Made by a program: the position numbers and the translations under genes
Part shown: piece after piece, positions 45,251-57,300 of the stretch
Layout: the number at the start of each line of letters is the position of its first letter
Numbering within the stretch: the first letter of the stretch is position 1
Notes under the pieces: generated by a model
Seen by the model: only the letters and a program-made list of their open reading frames with translations
What the model was told of the DNA's origin: nothing
Database searches by the model: none
DNA from: Nelumbo lutea
Lineage: Eukaryota; Streptophyta; Magnoliopsida; Proteales; Nelumbonaceae
NCBI GenBank assembly: GCA_022828595.1
Contig: JAKGHH010000003.1
Span: 102,695,583-102,759,582, forward strand
Direction of reading: 5' to 3'
Length of the DNA: 64,000 bases

Positions 45251-45450
45251 TCATAAAAATTGCCATTAGTGTATATAATCTTCGGACGGAAAAGATGGAC
45301 ATTCCTCAACCAGAGACGGAACGGGTCTCTCTCAGCCGTCCAATCGGCACCAGGAGTCCGTATCTTTGACTACCTTTCTCGCAGATTCAGTTTCACTGTT
45401 TACCAACTGAGGGGCCACCTCCACCCACCGTACACCTTCCCCTCCATCGT

Positions 45451-45787
45451 ACGTTCAACCTCGTATCCATATCTCGTGTTCCGCATTTCACGTCCAGATA
45501 TTAGACACGTAGTAGGTACAACCCAAGGAAAAAAAACCAAAAACTTTTATTTCCGATCCACGTCAGCCACGTCCACAGCTAGGGATTCCGACACGTCACC
45601 TAGTTGCTGATGTAAGCATTACGGAGCAATCGTAGCTCGTACAGAGGAAGAGATTGGGGAGAAGAAGGCGTGAAGTGATGTTTCCGGACGAAAATGAGTG
45701 ACAACCGTCCAGCGCGTGACACGTCAGAGGAGTGGGTCCCGCGTGATATGAGGTTAAATACGTGGCAACAGTACGCACGTGTTACGT
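45451..45787. promoter_or_regulatory. cluster of ten ACGT cores
   Basis: ACGT occurs at 45451, 45490, 45507, 45560, 45569, 45593, 45721, 45760, 45777 and 45784. Many contexts fit plant bZIP/ABRE or C-box sites: ccacgtcagccacgtcc, acacgtcac, acacgtcag, tacgtggc and a perfect cacgtg at 45776. The surrounding 45250-45930 is more GC-rich than its neighbours. No coding exon is recognisable on either side, so which gene it serves, if any, is unknown. Confidence 0.5.
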
Positions 45788-45929
45788 AGATGGTGGCCTC
45801 ATAATTCTGCCTAGTGGGTTAGGTGATCGATACGAGGTAAGGTGGCGGGCTCTGATTGGTTGAGATCAGCGTCGTTGGTGAAGGGGCGAGAGGAATCCGG
45901 TTTGGTGTTGGGTCGGATTGAACTATAAT

Positions 45930-48625
45930 GATGATATACGACCATTTTCCCTATTTTCATATTTTTCTCCGGTTAAATTAGGTTTGATTTGACGGAAATT
46001 AAGAGAAATATAAAGCGGAGGAAGAGCTATTGAGCAGGATTCAAATAAGTCCGATTTGATCCGATTTGAATCCGAATTCGATCTAGTAAGAGTTGGATTT
46101 GAATATATTTTTTGAATTTAATAAATTGAATCGAATTGGGACATCGGATCCATTAAGTTAAGACATCGAATTCGGATTTACCCTCAATTAAATCCAAATA
46201 ATAAGCTTGGATTCAATTCATTAATTATAAAATATAAATAAGAATATAATATATTTTTATATTATATCATTAAGTACTTTCTTAATACAACCCAATTCAA
46301 TCGGATTCAAATCAGGTATCCGATAAGACAATTGAATTCAAATTTGAACCATAATGCTAGAAACCTACGAACTTATCCAATTCAAATCGGTCAAATTTTT
46401 TATCAAATTCAATTTGATCCGTTTGCAGCCCTATTATTGACTAAAGTTTGTAAAATAAAATTCCTGAAGAACTTGGCTTCTCTCATTTTCTAGGCAAATG
46501 GTAGTGTTTGAAAATATTGTTCATTTCATATGATATTAAGGCTGCGTTTGGAATTAGTGTAAAACATCATCGCCTTATTGAATCAAAAAGTGATCATTGC
46601 TTTTTGAAAATAGTGGTGGGTGGAAGAGTGTAACGTTTTACATGATAAAATCAATGTAGTTTTTACATCCATTATCGATGTTAAACTTTAGAGTTGATGA
46701 GATTTTACATCAATTATCAACCTAAAATCACACTCCATCCAAATGCATGCAAAACTGAAACGGAGTATATCTTTCCAAATGCATACAAAACCGAAACAAT
46801 GTAAAGTCTACATTGGTTCTTGAATTACATCACATCCAAATACAACCAAAAAGAATTAGGGTTACACTAATGTATCATAGCATTGTTCATTCTATTGGGT
46901 ATAGAAATACCTCGGTCTCTCATTTTATGAGATAGGGTCAAAAATGGAAACCAAGGCTATAAAAGTGTTGTTTGGAATCAATGTCATTTTTTTAGAGGGG
47001 TTTTATTAGAAAATAGTGTTGCATAAGCATGATGTTTTCTCATAAAACTTTTTCTCAAATTTTCTATTTGTTACCATTGTTGTTGCTACCACGTAGGCAT
47101 CTTTCAATGCCATGTCAGCATATTATTGCGAGCAACATTAGAAAAAAAAAAGGAAAACACCAGAAAAGGGCAAATCTCAAACCACATATTTCCCGATTTT
47201 CAATATGTAGTATGAGAAAATGTTTTTAAGAAAAAGAAAATGACTACCAACAACATATTTCTGAGGAAACAACATTGATGCCAAACACCTAAAAAGTGTC
47301 ACACATACCAACACAAGCAGAGTTGTGTGGTATACATATCAATACGATACAAATGATACATCACACTAGGGTTGTTCACGGGTCAAGTTGGGTCGATTTA
47401 CTAGCGGTTTTCCAACCGACCCGGCCTAGTCAATTTACCTAGAAATGAAACTGAAACCGACCCAGTACTAAGTAATACTGACTTGGTCGGTTTGAATCGG
47501 CTTGGGTCGGTTTTGTCAATGATTCTTTCGGTGTGAACAGTAAAGGATTCAAGTCTTAGAAAGCAAAGACTGGATGCCTAGAAATTAAAAATGATTTGAT
47601 GGATTAAAACTGATATTTTATATATCATAAATTTTATATATAATATTGTATATTTCTGAAATAAAGATATATATATATATATATTTCCATAAATATATAT
47701 CTGAAATATATATAGTAAATATATATCAGATATATATATATTGCATTTCCGACTCTTGATTGATACATTATCAATAAAATTATATGATATTTATGCATCC
47801 TATTATATTAATTATAAAATACTTTTTCATATACATCATTAAAATATACATTTTCTATGTATTTATACATTATTTATGGTTATTTGACCTTAAATTAATG
47901 TATTTATGAAATTTTTATTTGTTTCCCTAGTATATCCAAGTGTTTTCATATTTTTCGTCCATATTCATGCGTTTTCAAAGCATATTTGTATCCAAGTTGT
48001 TCAGTATAATACCCGATACCAATGCTTTGATCATATCCTTAAATGGCCAAATAATAACAGCTGAAGTGGCTGAATTGAATGACTTAAAGTTTTGTCTTTT
48101 AGTGGATAAAATAATAAAAGGTTCGAAAATATGGTAATTATTAATTAACTTCATCTTCAGCCATTATTTTTTATTTGTTCACTAAAAGACAAAAATAATA
48201 AGTCATTCAATTCAGCATTTTTCAATTGTTATCAAACATTCGGGCTGAACAATTACGAGGCCCCACCTACCAAATTCAAAAAAAAAAAAAAAAGACTTCC
48301 TTATTGAGGAATGAATTGTTGAGACCGAGGCTCTCACGTTAAAGAGCAAGGCAATTGAAACAAATCCATGGCTCCATTGAAACCACAGTAATATATAATC
48401 TCACAATATATCCCACTATGTATTGGTAACATCTTCTCATGAATAATAATAATACACAAGTATAAGAGATGTACCTAATGTGTAGCTGGTATGAACTCCC
48501 AATCATATTATGGTTTTATATGCTCCTACTCGGATTTAATTTAGATACATGGGAGTCAAAATTTTAGAATAACTCAATTAAGAATTAAAAAAAAAAAACA
48601 TATCAAGGAACCTTCCTTTATTCCT
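45930..48625. other. gene-free intergenic stretch
   Basis: No supportable gene. It contains probable hAT or Tourist fragments (46030-46430 with gatccgatttgaatccg; 46545-46850 with ctgcgtttgga...catccaaata) and an (AT)n-rich block at 47665-47740. Confidence 0.5.
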
Positions 48626-48631
48626 ATCCTA

Positions 48632-49020
48632 AGGGTGTTAATGGACCGCCGTCCAGTCCAAAATCAATTTGGACGGATTGGATGGACCAACAAAACATAT
48701 TGGATTGAACCAATTCGGTCCAAAATATTTATTAGATTGGAGTGGACCTGATCTGCCCGTAATAAATTTATATTAGATTCAGTTGGATTAAATCAATATC
48801 CGATCCATTGATATAAGATAAGAATATAGGTGTCATTGTGTCAATGGACCAGGTTTAGGTAGAAATCAATTTAAATTAAAACGAATTTGAGCAGATTGGA
48901 CGATCTAAATATTGAATTGGACCGATCCAAAATACTTATTGGATTGTATTAGACCTGACTCATTTGTAATGGATTCACATTGAACTGAATCGGATTGGAC
49001 CAAATCCGATTGACACCCCT
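48632..49020. mobile_element. hAT-like non-autonomous element
   Basis: The ends agggtgttaatgg and, reversed, aggggtgtcaatcgg are similar. Both sides are flanked by atccta (48626-48631 and 49021-49026). The interior repeats ttggaccgatc-type words and lacks coding capacity. Confidence 0.7.
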
Positions 49021-49397
49021 ATCCTAGCCCAGCTTCTTTTTACCATAGCCATGGTACTTCGGTATGAAAAAAGAAAAAATAATCGGGTCAGATTTGATGT
49101 GACTGATCTCTTCAGCCGTTTTCACAAAAATAAAAATAAAAATAAATCTCTTCAACCGGTAGGACTAAACCATTTATTTCAGTTATTGTAACAAGCAAGT
49201 CACTCTCTCCCTTTTTATAAGCTTTTCGATTTTGGATTTTGGGTTGTGACTTGTGAGAAACAAATATGTCCTAATAAATGTTTTCATAGTTTTGGTAAAG
49301 TTTATTTTATAGATTATAACAACAAAGTCAAAAATATTTTTGCCTACAAAGTACAAACCCTAGCTTTAAAAGCACAAATGTAAACACAACCTTGGTT

Positions 49398-49806
49398 TAG
49401 GGGTGTATCCGAGCCGATCGAATGAGTCAAGTTGAGTATTGGGCTATTCAAGTTCGACTCGACTCAAAAGTTGAAATTCAAAACTCAATTCGAGCGAGGT
49501 TGAGTTTTGAGTTTTGAGTTTCCACCCAACTCGACTCAATTATAATATATTTAGTTAGGCTTGCAAATCACTCAAATTGAATATTACATAGTTTGAACTC
49601 GACTTTTTTTTTTTTTTTATGGAAACGAAAATGTACTACGCAAGCCAGGGGTAATACGTCTCCACGAATCTGCAAAACAACCCAAGCTCAAATAGCTTGA
49701 CTAATTATTCGGCTTGCTTGAATTTAATTTGCACTTAATTATCTGCGACTCGAGTTGGAGTATTTAACAATCCATGCTCAAATAGCTCGGCTCACTTACA
49801 CCCCTA
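49398..49806. mobile_element. hAT-like non-autonomous element with 8-bp TSD
   Basis: Left end taggggtgtatccgagc and right end reversed taggggtgtaagtgagc. Flanks ccttggtt (49390-49397) and tcttggtt (49807-49814) match at 7 of 8 positions. The interior is rich in gactcga/tcgagt words. A T-rich run near 49605-49619 leads into what looks like a small nested insertion. Confidence 0.82.
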
Positions 49807-49848
49807 TCTTGGTTGACCACTTTGATCATCAGTAGATGATGTCTTGGA

Positions 49849-49976
49849 TGAGTTTACATTTGAGCCCCACAATGTCCCACAATACATCCCTGTCGTGTAT
49901 TGAGAATATATCAATGTTTCCAATACACAGCAGAGATGTGTTATAGGACGTTGTGGGACGCAGATGTGAACTCGCG
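49849..49976. mobile_element. hairpin MITE, gggaac/gttccc-related group
   Basis: Inverted arms: left agtttacatttgagccccac, right reversed agttcacatctgcgtcccac. The centre has tgtattgagaatat / tgtttccaatacac. A related hairpin sits at about 50170-50290 (ttgagaatatctttc...gatgttcccaatac). Confidence 0.6.
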
Positions 49977-50296
49977 CAGCAGAAACCTTTAATTTTGACC
50001 TGAAAATATAGGGGAATGCATCTATTCTCTTCTACTCCTGCAGCCATCTCAGCTGCCATTCACCCTAGTATGCATCCATGCCTGTGGTTTACCTACAGTT
50101 TAGGTCATCTACTTGGCTGAGCTAGGCCGTGGCTCCAACAAACAACCACATTACGAAGGGCTCTGATCTGCTAGCCACAAGTTATTCTCAAATCTCTACT
50201 CACGAGATATTATAGTTGTACATTGAGAATATCTTTCTTATATTTATTCATGGGAAGATGTTCCCAATACATGGTGGTGATACTTTATAGGTAGCA

Positions 50297-50471
50297 TGGT
50301 TTTGAAAACCAGATCACATTAGACAGTCGGGCCGGTTGACCCAAAAACCAATCAGGCAACCGGTTCTATTTCTGGGCAAATAAAAACCTTGATTTGGTGA
50401 GGTCATATCATTCAACCCACGAATCAATCCCTAAAACGGTTCCATGGCCAATCCGATTTTTAAAACCTTGG
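50297..50471. mobile_element. small MITE-like element
   Basis: Ends catggttttgaaaacc and, reversed, caaggttttaaaaatc. About 175 bp, no coding capacity. Flanking 8-mers match poorly. Confidence 0.45.
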
Positions 50472-51405
50472 TGGGTAAGGATGTAAGAACAGCTTGTGAG
50501 TAGCAGATCCGAAGTAGCTTACAAAAGGGTTTTGGAATGAAAACCAACAGGCAACAGCCACCAGGGTTGAGAAATGTGGATGGCAGAGGGTCCAAATCTT
50601 GCTGGCCGATATGGCAGTAATCCTGGCCAGCCCTCCGGCTCCGACGTCCGGGTCATTTGGCCTGCTGCAAACTGCAAGCACTAATACCGTAGTACACGGC
50701 CTGACAAGTTCAAAGGGTCTGGCCTTTGGCTCAAAGGTCAAGAGAGAAAAACATTTGTAGCTCAAAACATGGGTTAGTACTTGACATTGAAGCTTTCCTT
50801 TTCCACATGATCTTGTTGTATGGAAAACAAGCTAACTGTCGGTTAGGCAAGGATCAAGAGGACAACTTTTCCTGCTTCCTCTACATTCTACAACCCCCCA
50901 TGTGGATTTGACACCACAAACATAACATTCCCCGTCCCCCAATCCATCCAATTACATTAAACAGTTCATCTGCTTGAGAGGGAGTTAGGTTGAGCCTTGA
51001 TGCATGGATTGTTTGTAGGAGTGTTTAGGTTGTTTTAGTTTTACTCCGATAGTCTAGAAGATTCTATAGTTTTCAAGTTTCCACCCTTGTTCAGATACCA
51101 ACACTTTCCCCCCTCTCTACGGCAGTTGGGTTGATAGAAAAGGTAAATCTGCTAAAATGCCCTTTTAAGATTCCTATGAACACAACACAAGAACGGCGTT
51201 TTAAAAGGGCAAAAATGGAAAGGACAAAGCACATTATCAAAAGAAGAAAAAAACAAACAAACATAATTTAAAGGATTCATACAAATACATACCAGAATCT
51301 TCAAAGCAGTCCCACAAAATAATGAAAGGGTAGTTTGGGGATTTAAAAATATTTTACGAGTACATACGGTCAAAAGAAATCTTTTTCAAAGTTAACGGAC
51401 AGAGT
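50472..51405. other. gene-free intergenic stretch
   Basis: No recognisable gene. The minus-strand ORF at 50460-50765 overlaps the MITE end and has no known domain. Confidence 0.55.
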
Positions 51406-51413
51406 GCTAACAG

Positions 51414-51619
51414 CAAGGTTCAAAATATCGATACAGGCCAATACACTATCGGTACTATTTTTTATGTGTTTTTTTTTTATTTTTTTCGAAACTGATTCAA
51501 AGAGGCCAGTTTAAGGCCGATCTACCCTATGAACCATTTGCCAACCCAAAACACTCCCTGTAGGGGCATATCGGAAATGCTCCAATACAAGCAGATACAT
51601 GATGAAATTTTGATCCTTG
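51414..51619. mobile_element. hAT-like MITE with perfect 8-bp TSD
   Basis: A perfect target duplication gctaacag lies at 51406-51413 and 51620-51627. The terminal inverted repeats are caaggttcaaaatatc and, reversed, caaggatcaaaatttc. Length 206 bp, non-coding. Same family as 40410-40622. Confidence 0.88.
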
Positions 51620-51627
51620 GCTAACAG

Positions 51628-52237
51628 AACGGGGCAAAGTATTTGAATCTGATTTTTTTTGTTATAGAACCCGGAGATGCTACACAAGATAGGGGGTAGC
51701 ACGACCTCATAAAGTTAGGGTGCAATACAAGGACTTCCTAGGAGGTCCTTAAAATTTTCAGGAGTCTTTGTTGCAAATGAAAGTTTGGAGGCCTAAATGC
51801 CACCACCCCAAAGTACAAGGTAGCAATCTATAATTTATCTTTTTGATTTCAATTTACCTATGACTTATCATTTTATTAGGAAAAAAAAAATCTGTTCCAT
51901 TTGACCTGTTCATCGAATTGTTAGATTTTCATAGAGCACAATATTCACTCCTACCATGGTCGTACGAAATCGCCCGACCACCTCTTGGTTTTTATATAAA
52001 ATTTCAATGACTCAGTTTGGAAAAACTATAAATACAAATTTGTATTATGCAAATATAGACAAAATACAAGGTTTTACATTACATACTTATATTTGTATTC
52101 TTTCCCAAACTGAACATAAATGCTAAATCCTAAATCCTAAACCCCTAAATTTGTAAATCTTAATTTTCAACTGAAAAATGCATTTGATTGGACACATTTC
52201 TTCCAATCAAATAGAACCAATAATTTTTCACTTTTTA

Positions 52238-52274
<37 letters not shown>

Positions 52275-54465
52275 GCGCTATCACAAGTTTATCCATTAAC
52301 CCAAATGATTGAATTGATGATCCATCCACCGGATACAATCTCCGGGCCATGTTTTAAAACATTGAATATATATATATATATATATTCAAATTCATACTCG
52401 GTAGGTCACCTACCTACCCACTACTTGGCCGGATTGGACATCAACCACTTCGCCAGATCTTTGGGGAGGGCTCCATCCCAGCTCTCTGATGATCTGACCA
52501 TAACCATGGGTCAGGAGTGGTGAGGTGGACTCGTGGATGTATGGTCCGCTCGCTTCCATACAGGCTCAAACCCTATTAACTTGCATTGGTTCCGGGTCAT
52601 GTTGGAATTGGACCCAATTATGGTTGGGTCCTAAATTTGTGGGCCCACACGACCTGGCAATCGGGTCGGGTCAGGTGGGGTTCGAGTCTGGTTGAGCATT
52701 TTGAAATCATTTCGAATTGGATTGGCAAAGGCTAAGTGTTGATCAACTGTCTGGATGAGTTAGTTTTTTATCAAGTAAATGATTTTTTTATTAAAAATGT
52801 GGATTTATTTGTTCGATTCAAATAATTTGAATGATCCGATCCTTTGGATCAACATGGTTTGAAAATAGGTGACTCGTAGCCCAACCCGATGTAATCTGAC
52901 CCAAGACCTCTTTGGGTCGGGTCAGGCTCCCTTCTACATCGGGTCACTGCATAGGGGACCCTGACCCATTTTTTCGGGTTGGGTCGACTTTTTGCCGGTC
53001 CATGAGCTGCAAAACTTATTGTATATTAGCAAATAGCACTCCTCAATTTTTATTTCTTAATTATAACCTCTATTCCATTGAGAAAAGGTTGGCATCTCTC
53101 TCTCTCGTCAAAGTCTTCCTTCTAAGACAGACATGATCGTTTCCCCCAAATCCCGGGCGACCTTTAACTCTAGACAAAAGCAAGTGTTTTTGTTTGGAGA
53201 ATGTGCAGAATTCCAATATGACCCAAACAAACTCCAACTCCAACTCAAAGAGTAAAGCTAGAGAGATTGAGGAAAACTATGAGTTGAGAGTTGATAGAGC
53301 CCACAGAAGAAGACCCACCACTCCTTATCCTCATTTCCTTCTCCTTTCGTACCACACGTCGACCCAGCTTGTTCTTCACAGCTTTTGAGACGGACTTGAC
53401 TCCTCCTCCATAGGTTCTGTCCTAAGTGGTAAGTCACCTAAGTTGCTTTTAAGACAGTCTCCGCCATCTCCTCAGACACCCTATTCAAGGAAACAAACAT
53501 AAATCTCACATCACCAACTCAATGCCATTGAGAGTACGCCAACTTCTCATGCCTCTTCAAGTTGATTGGAACAAGCTATACTTGTTTTCTCAAATAATTA
53601 AAGTAATGCAAATTTATTTATTTATTTATTTATTTAAGCAGGAAGCAGATGGAATTCAATCATACAAGCTGAGTGGAGGAGTCAAAAACTTGAGTCATAG
53701 ATTCCATGTCCATGTCATTCTGCAAATAAACTATAATTAGTTTAGTCCATTTAATGTTTTCTTTTATTTATTTTAAGAAGTTGGTTTTCTAATGGACCAA
53801 GTAAGAGGAATCCATCCAATCTAAACCGTCCATCAAATAGGGGACCCATCACTAAATTGATCACATAATCAACCCCATATCATCTATATACTTGTTTAAA
53901 GACTTACTTCGAGCTCCATCTAGTGAATGCTTGATAAACAAACTACCCAATCAACCAACCTTCTCTCTTACTTGTCATAAATATATAATAATGTGACTCA
54001 GTCTAGTGAACACTATTGATCCTCTCTGTCAGTCTGCCTTGATTTGGCTCTACGATTTCTTTGTATCCAAAACATTTATTTATTTACTCATCATTTTTGT
54101 TAGTACAGTTTTCAATTAAAAAAGACTAGGGTTGTGATAAGTGGGTGCAATTTAGACCTGAGAAATGCCACAAAAAAACAAGTAATGAAGTTGACCAAAT
54201 TTGATGTTTGCTGCTTTTTTGTTGTTCCCGAAGCCAAATTATAAATAATTAGGGCTAAACAAAGAGTATTCACTCACAAGTTTCCTGTTGGATTTACTAA
54301 TCAAATAGTTTATTGTATGTCCACTAATTGCTGTTGTTGTTGTTATTGTGTGTGTGCGTGTAACTTAATACATTATGCTTTAGATGTGTTCTTTAGACTT
54401 TTGGTTGTCCTTTTGACTCAGCCACAGCCTTTTCTTGGTTCTATAGACCCCTCTCTCTCTCTCTC
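51628..54465. other. gene-free intergenic stretch
   Basis: No supportable gene. A (TTA)n microsatellite lies at about 52240-52275. GC-richer ggttgggtc/gacccaa words at 52600-53000 suggest another old hAT-type element. A (TTTA)n tract lies at about 53606-53635. Confidence 0.55.
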
Positions 54466-54470
54466 TCGTT

Positions 54471-55195
54471 TATATTTCATAAAATTTGCTTGATATGGCA
54501 TGAATGTGATCAAACCGCTAGGTCCAAATAGATTAAGACCTTGTAAATTTTAGCATAAAATACATACAAAACCCATTTACCCAAAATACAAACAAACTGT
54601 GGTCAACTGCTATGGTCCTAGCATGTATAAAGCTATGGCAATGTGCCTTATAATGGGTTTTGAGGGGGAGATATACCCACTTTCTCTTCTTTAAACCCTT
54701 CTTTTTCTTCTTTAGATTTCACAAAATTTGCTTGATATGGCTTGAATGTGATCAAACTAGTAGCCCCAAACAGATCAAGACCTTGTAAAATTTAGCACAA
54801 ATGCATGAAAAGTAAACCCATTTAAAGAGAGAGAGAGAGAAAGACATTCAAGCTGTGGTCAACTGCTATGGTACTAGCATGTATATATATAGCTGTGAGA
54901 TATGGCTTATTGTAATGGATTTTGAGGAGGAGATATATATACCCACTTTCTCTTTATATTTCACAAAAATTTGCTTGATATGGCTTGAATGTGATCAAAA
55001 CAAGTAGGCCCAAACAGATCAAGACCTTGTAAAGTTAAGCACAAATACATGAAAATTAAACTCATTTACCCAAATAGAAGAGAGAAACATTCAAGCTGTG
55101 GTCAACTGCTAAGCCTAAGGTCCTAGCATGTATGAGCTAAGACCATGTGGCATATGGGCTTCGAGGGGGAAGGAGATATACCCACTTGGGGTTTT
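54471..55195 (+). repeat. three ~242-bp tandem repeats upstream of the ERF gene
   Basis: Units begin at about 54471, 54712 and 54953. Each holds, in order, aaaatttgcttgatatgg, tgatcaaa, agaccttgtaaa, ctgtggtcaactgct, ctagcatgtat and gagatata.acccact. ggtcaactgc (reverse gcagttgacc) recurs at 54601, 54857 and 55100. It combines a W-box core (TTGACC) with a MYB-type CAGTTG. The block ends about 1.05 kb before the ATG of the AP2/ERF gene. Confidence 0.9.
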
Positions 55196-55898
55196 GGGGT
55201 TTCATGGCAGCAGAAGAGACAAACATAACACGGTTCCAATTTTGACTTACAGGGCCCCTATTGCATTACCCTCCTGTAATAGGATTTTCGTTGTGGGGTT
55301 GCTCCCATATTACAAGACACAACTGTTTAAGCCAATATCTTGGTTCAGTTAGTCTTTTTCTATTCAGCTAGAGACCATCTAACTGCTCCGTTTGAAAATA
55401 TTGAAGCAGACAAGAATTCCCAAGGAATTTGATAGATTTGCTTTGCATAGAATACGGAAAACACATGCACCCCATCTAAACATTTCAGATAACAACAGCC
55501 AACTTCTGTTCGAATTCAAATTTTCGAGACTCCCCATGGCCAAAACATCCAAGTTATGTTGTTATTCTCTCATTCTTTTTTATTTACAAATTTCCTTTTC
55601 CTTGGTAGAACTTGTTGGTTGCTCTATCCAGCCACTTAGTTGACGTTTACTAGAATCTGAACCTCTGTAGCTATGTTCAGAAAAAAGTGAATGAACAGAG
55701 AGAGAGAGAGGGAGACTACAATCATTTCGGAAATTTGGGAGAAAAAAGCAGCTACAAACCATTGCAAAGTATTAAAAAAAATAGTAGTTAAGTAACCATG
55801 TGACAGAGTATCTTCGAATTAACCCATTCTTTGTTCTCTTCTCATTAATTGAAGGACATGAGGATAAAAGAAAATTGATTAAAAGTGGGTGAAAAAAA
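55196..55898. other. upstream region of the ERF gene
   Basis: No gene recognised. It contains a short GA tract near 55698-55710. The ORF at 55392-55643 has no recognisable family and looks like chance. Confidence 0.55.
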
Positions 55899-56261
55899 AT
55901 GAAAGAATTCCATTTAGAAATGAATGACATCTGCAAGGCAACAAACACCCTTTCTCCTTCTCTCCACAATCAAATCACAGGCTTTAAGAGTCACCCCCAC
56001 TCTTTCACACATTCACCCAAACCAAGAACCTCACTTCTTCAGCTTCCATTCTCCCTTTCTGTCTCTAGTCTCCTGACATTCCTCTGTCCCTCCCTCTCAT
56101 TCTTTTATCGCCTCTCAAGTCTCAACTCACTCAAGTCTCACCCACATCCCTCTGGCATTCGTCTGTCCCTCTCTCTCATTCTTTGCTGCTTCCTAACTCA
56201 CTCAACCACGAACCACGTCTCCCCCCTTACTTCCTGCAATGTTCACCACCAAAACTTCTGA
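55899..56261 (+). other. possible upstream ORF overlapping the ERF start
   Basis: A 120-codon frame starts at 55899 and ends at 56261, 22 bases past the ERF start at 56239, in a different frame. It lies in a pyrimidine-rich leader. If transcription starts upstream of 55899, it would dampen ERF translation. If it starts later, the ORF is irrelevant. The peptide has no known domain. Confidence 0.3.
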
Positions 56262-57300
56262 TAAACCCTTCAAAGTGGAAGAAACCGGGTTGGCTCAAAT
56301 GGGTTTTACTCTAATCCAGTCTAACACATCTCCCTCCCAACCAGGCGAGAGGAGAGGCCGTCGGAAGCAGGCGGAGCCTGGGCGGTTTCTGGGCGTGAGG
56401 CGCCGGCCGTGGGGGCGATACGCCGCTGAGATCAGAGACCCGACAACCAAGGAGAGGCACTGGCTGGGGACCTTCGACACTGCTCATGAAGCAGCTCTTG
56501 CGTATGACAGGGCTGCCCTTTCAATGAAAGGCACCCAAGCTAGAACCAACTTCATCTACTCCGGCAACACTACCTTTCATTCTCTTCTCACACCTTTTGA
56601 TGCTCAAGCCTTCTTACCACAATCTCAGCTCCAGCTCCTGACCAGCCCTCAGTCTCAGACCAAACAACCCACCATTGAACAGAGCTGCGCATATCAGCTC
56701 AACCCGAATGAGGCTCCCATTCAATCCAATCAGGACACGTGTAACACTACTTCGGCTTCAAATGAATCTGCGTTGGATGATAACTTCTTCTTCTCTGCTG
56801 ACTCGGGCTCAGGCTACTTGGGGAGCATCATCCCTGAGAGTTGCTTGAGACCTCCTTCAAAGACCACAGATTTGAGCTCTAAAAAGAGTGGTTTCACTGG
56901 TTGTTCGGACGCTCAGACCTTCTGTTCGACCAACTCAGTTTTCGGCGGCTCTCCTCCAGAGGTTCAGTCTCACTACAACAACAGCAACAATGGAGCTCCT
57001 GTTGATACATTTGGTGGGTCAGCAAATGTTTTGAGCTCTGGGAATTTTCCTTACATGGACGGGCTTAATGAAGGCTTCTGGGCTGATGACCAGTTGTTTG
57101 ATCTATCTTCCTGTGGGCTTGCTACTGCCATCGACAACAAACCTCTAATGCTGGAAGATGGGTGCATGGGAACTCTGAGTCCTTTCATGGAGAATACTGG
57201 AAACGGGTTCATGTCTCAGCCTACTTCTCATTCAGAAATCTACCACACTCCACTTCCTCCTTTCAGTGATGTAATAGACTTGGGATACTCACTCTTTTGA
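56239..57300 (+). CDS. AP2/ERF transcription factor, PUCHI/FZP/BD1-like (ERF086 type)
   Basis: Nuclear DNA-binding regulator. The PUCHI/FRIZZY PANICLE/BRANCHED SILKLESS group controls floral meristem identity and lateral organ or root patterning. It is a single exon of 353 aa with one AP2 domain at about residues 50-107: [38 protein letters not shown]. Ala and Asp at the two ERF-diagnostic positions place it in the ERF class rather than DREB. The end of the domain, [15 protein letters not shown], is the signature that suggests this group. A basic stretch (GERRGRRKQ) precedes the domain and may act in nuclear import. The C-terminal half is rich in Ser, Gln and Asn, with acidic patches ([23 protein letters not shown]) that could be activation regions. 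The start at 56239 is chosen as the first in-frame ATG; M21 is an alternative. The exact family member is inferred. Confidence 0.92.
   Translation: MFTTKTSDKPFKVEETGLAQMGFTLIQSNTSPSQPGERRGRRKQAEPGRFLGVRRRPWGRYAAEIRDPTTKERHWLGTFDTAHEAALAYDRAALSMKGTQARTNFIYSGNTTFHSLLTPFDAQAFLPQSQLQLLTSPQSQTKQPTIEQSCAYQLNPNEAPIQSNQDTCNTTSASNESALDDNFFFSADSGSGYLGSIIPESCLRPPSKTTDLSSKKSGFTGCSDAQTFCSTNSVFGGSPPEVQSHYNNSNNGAPVDTFGGSANVLSSGNFPYMDGLNEGFWADDQLFDLSSCGLATAIDNKPLMLEDGCMGTLSPFMENTGNGFMSQPTSHSEIYHTPLPPFSDVIDLGYSLF

Noticed and set aside
54471..55195. CRISPR-like or LTR pair
   Set aside because: Three direct copies in tandem without spacers, primer-binding site or coding interior.
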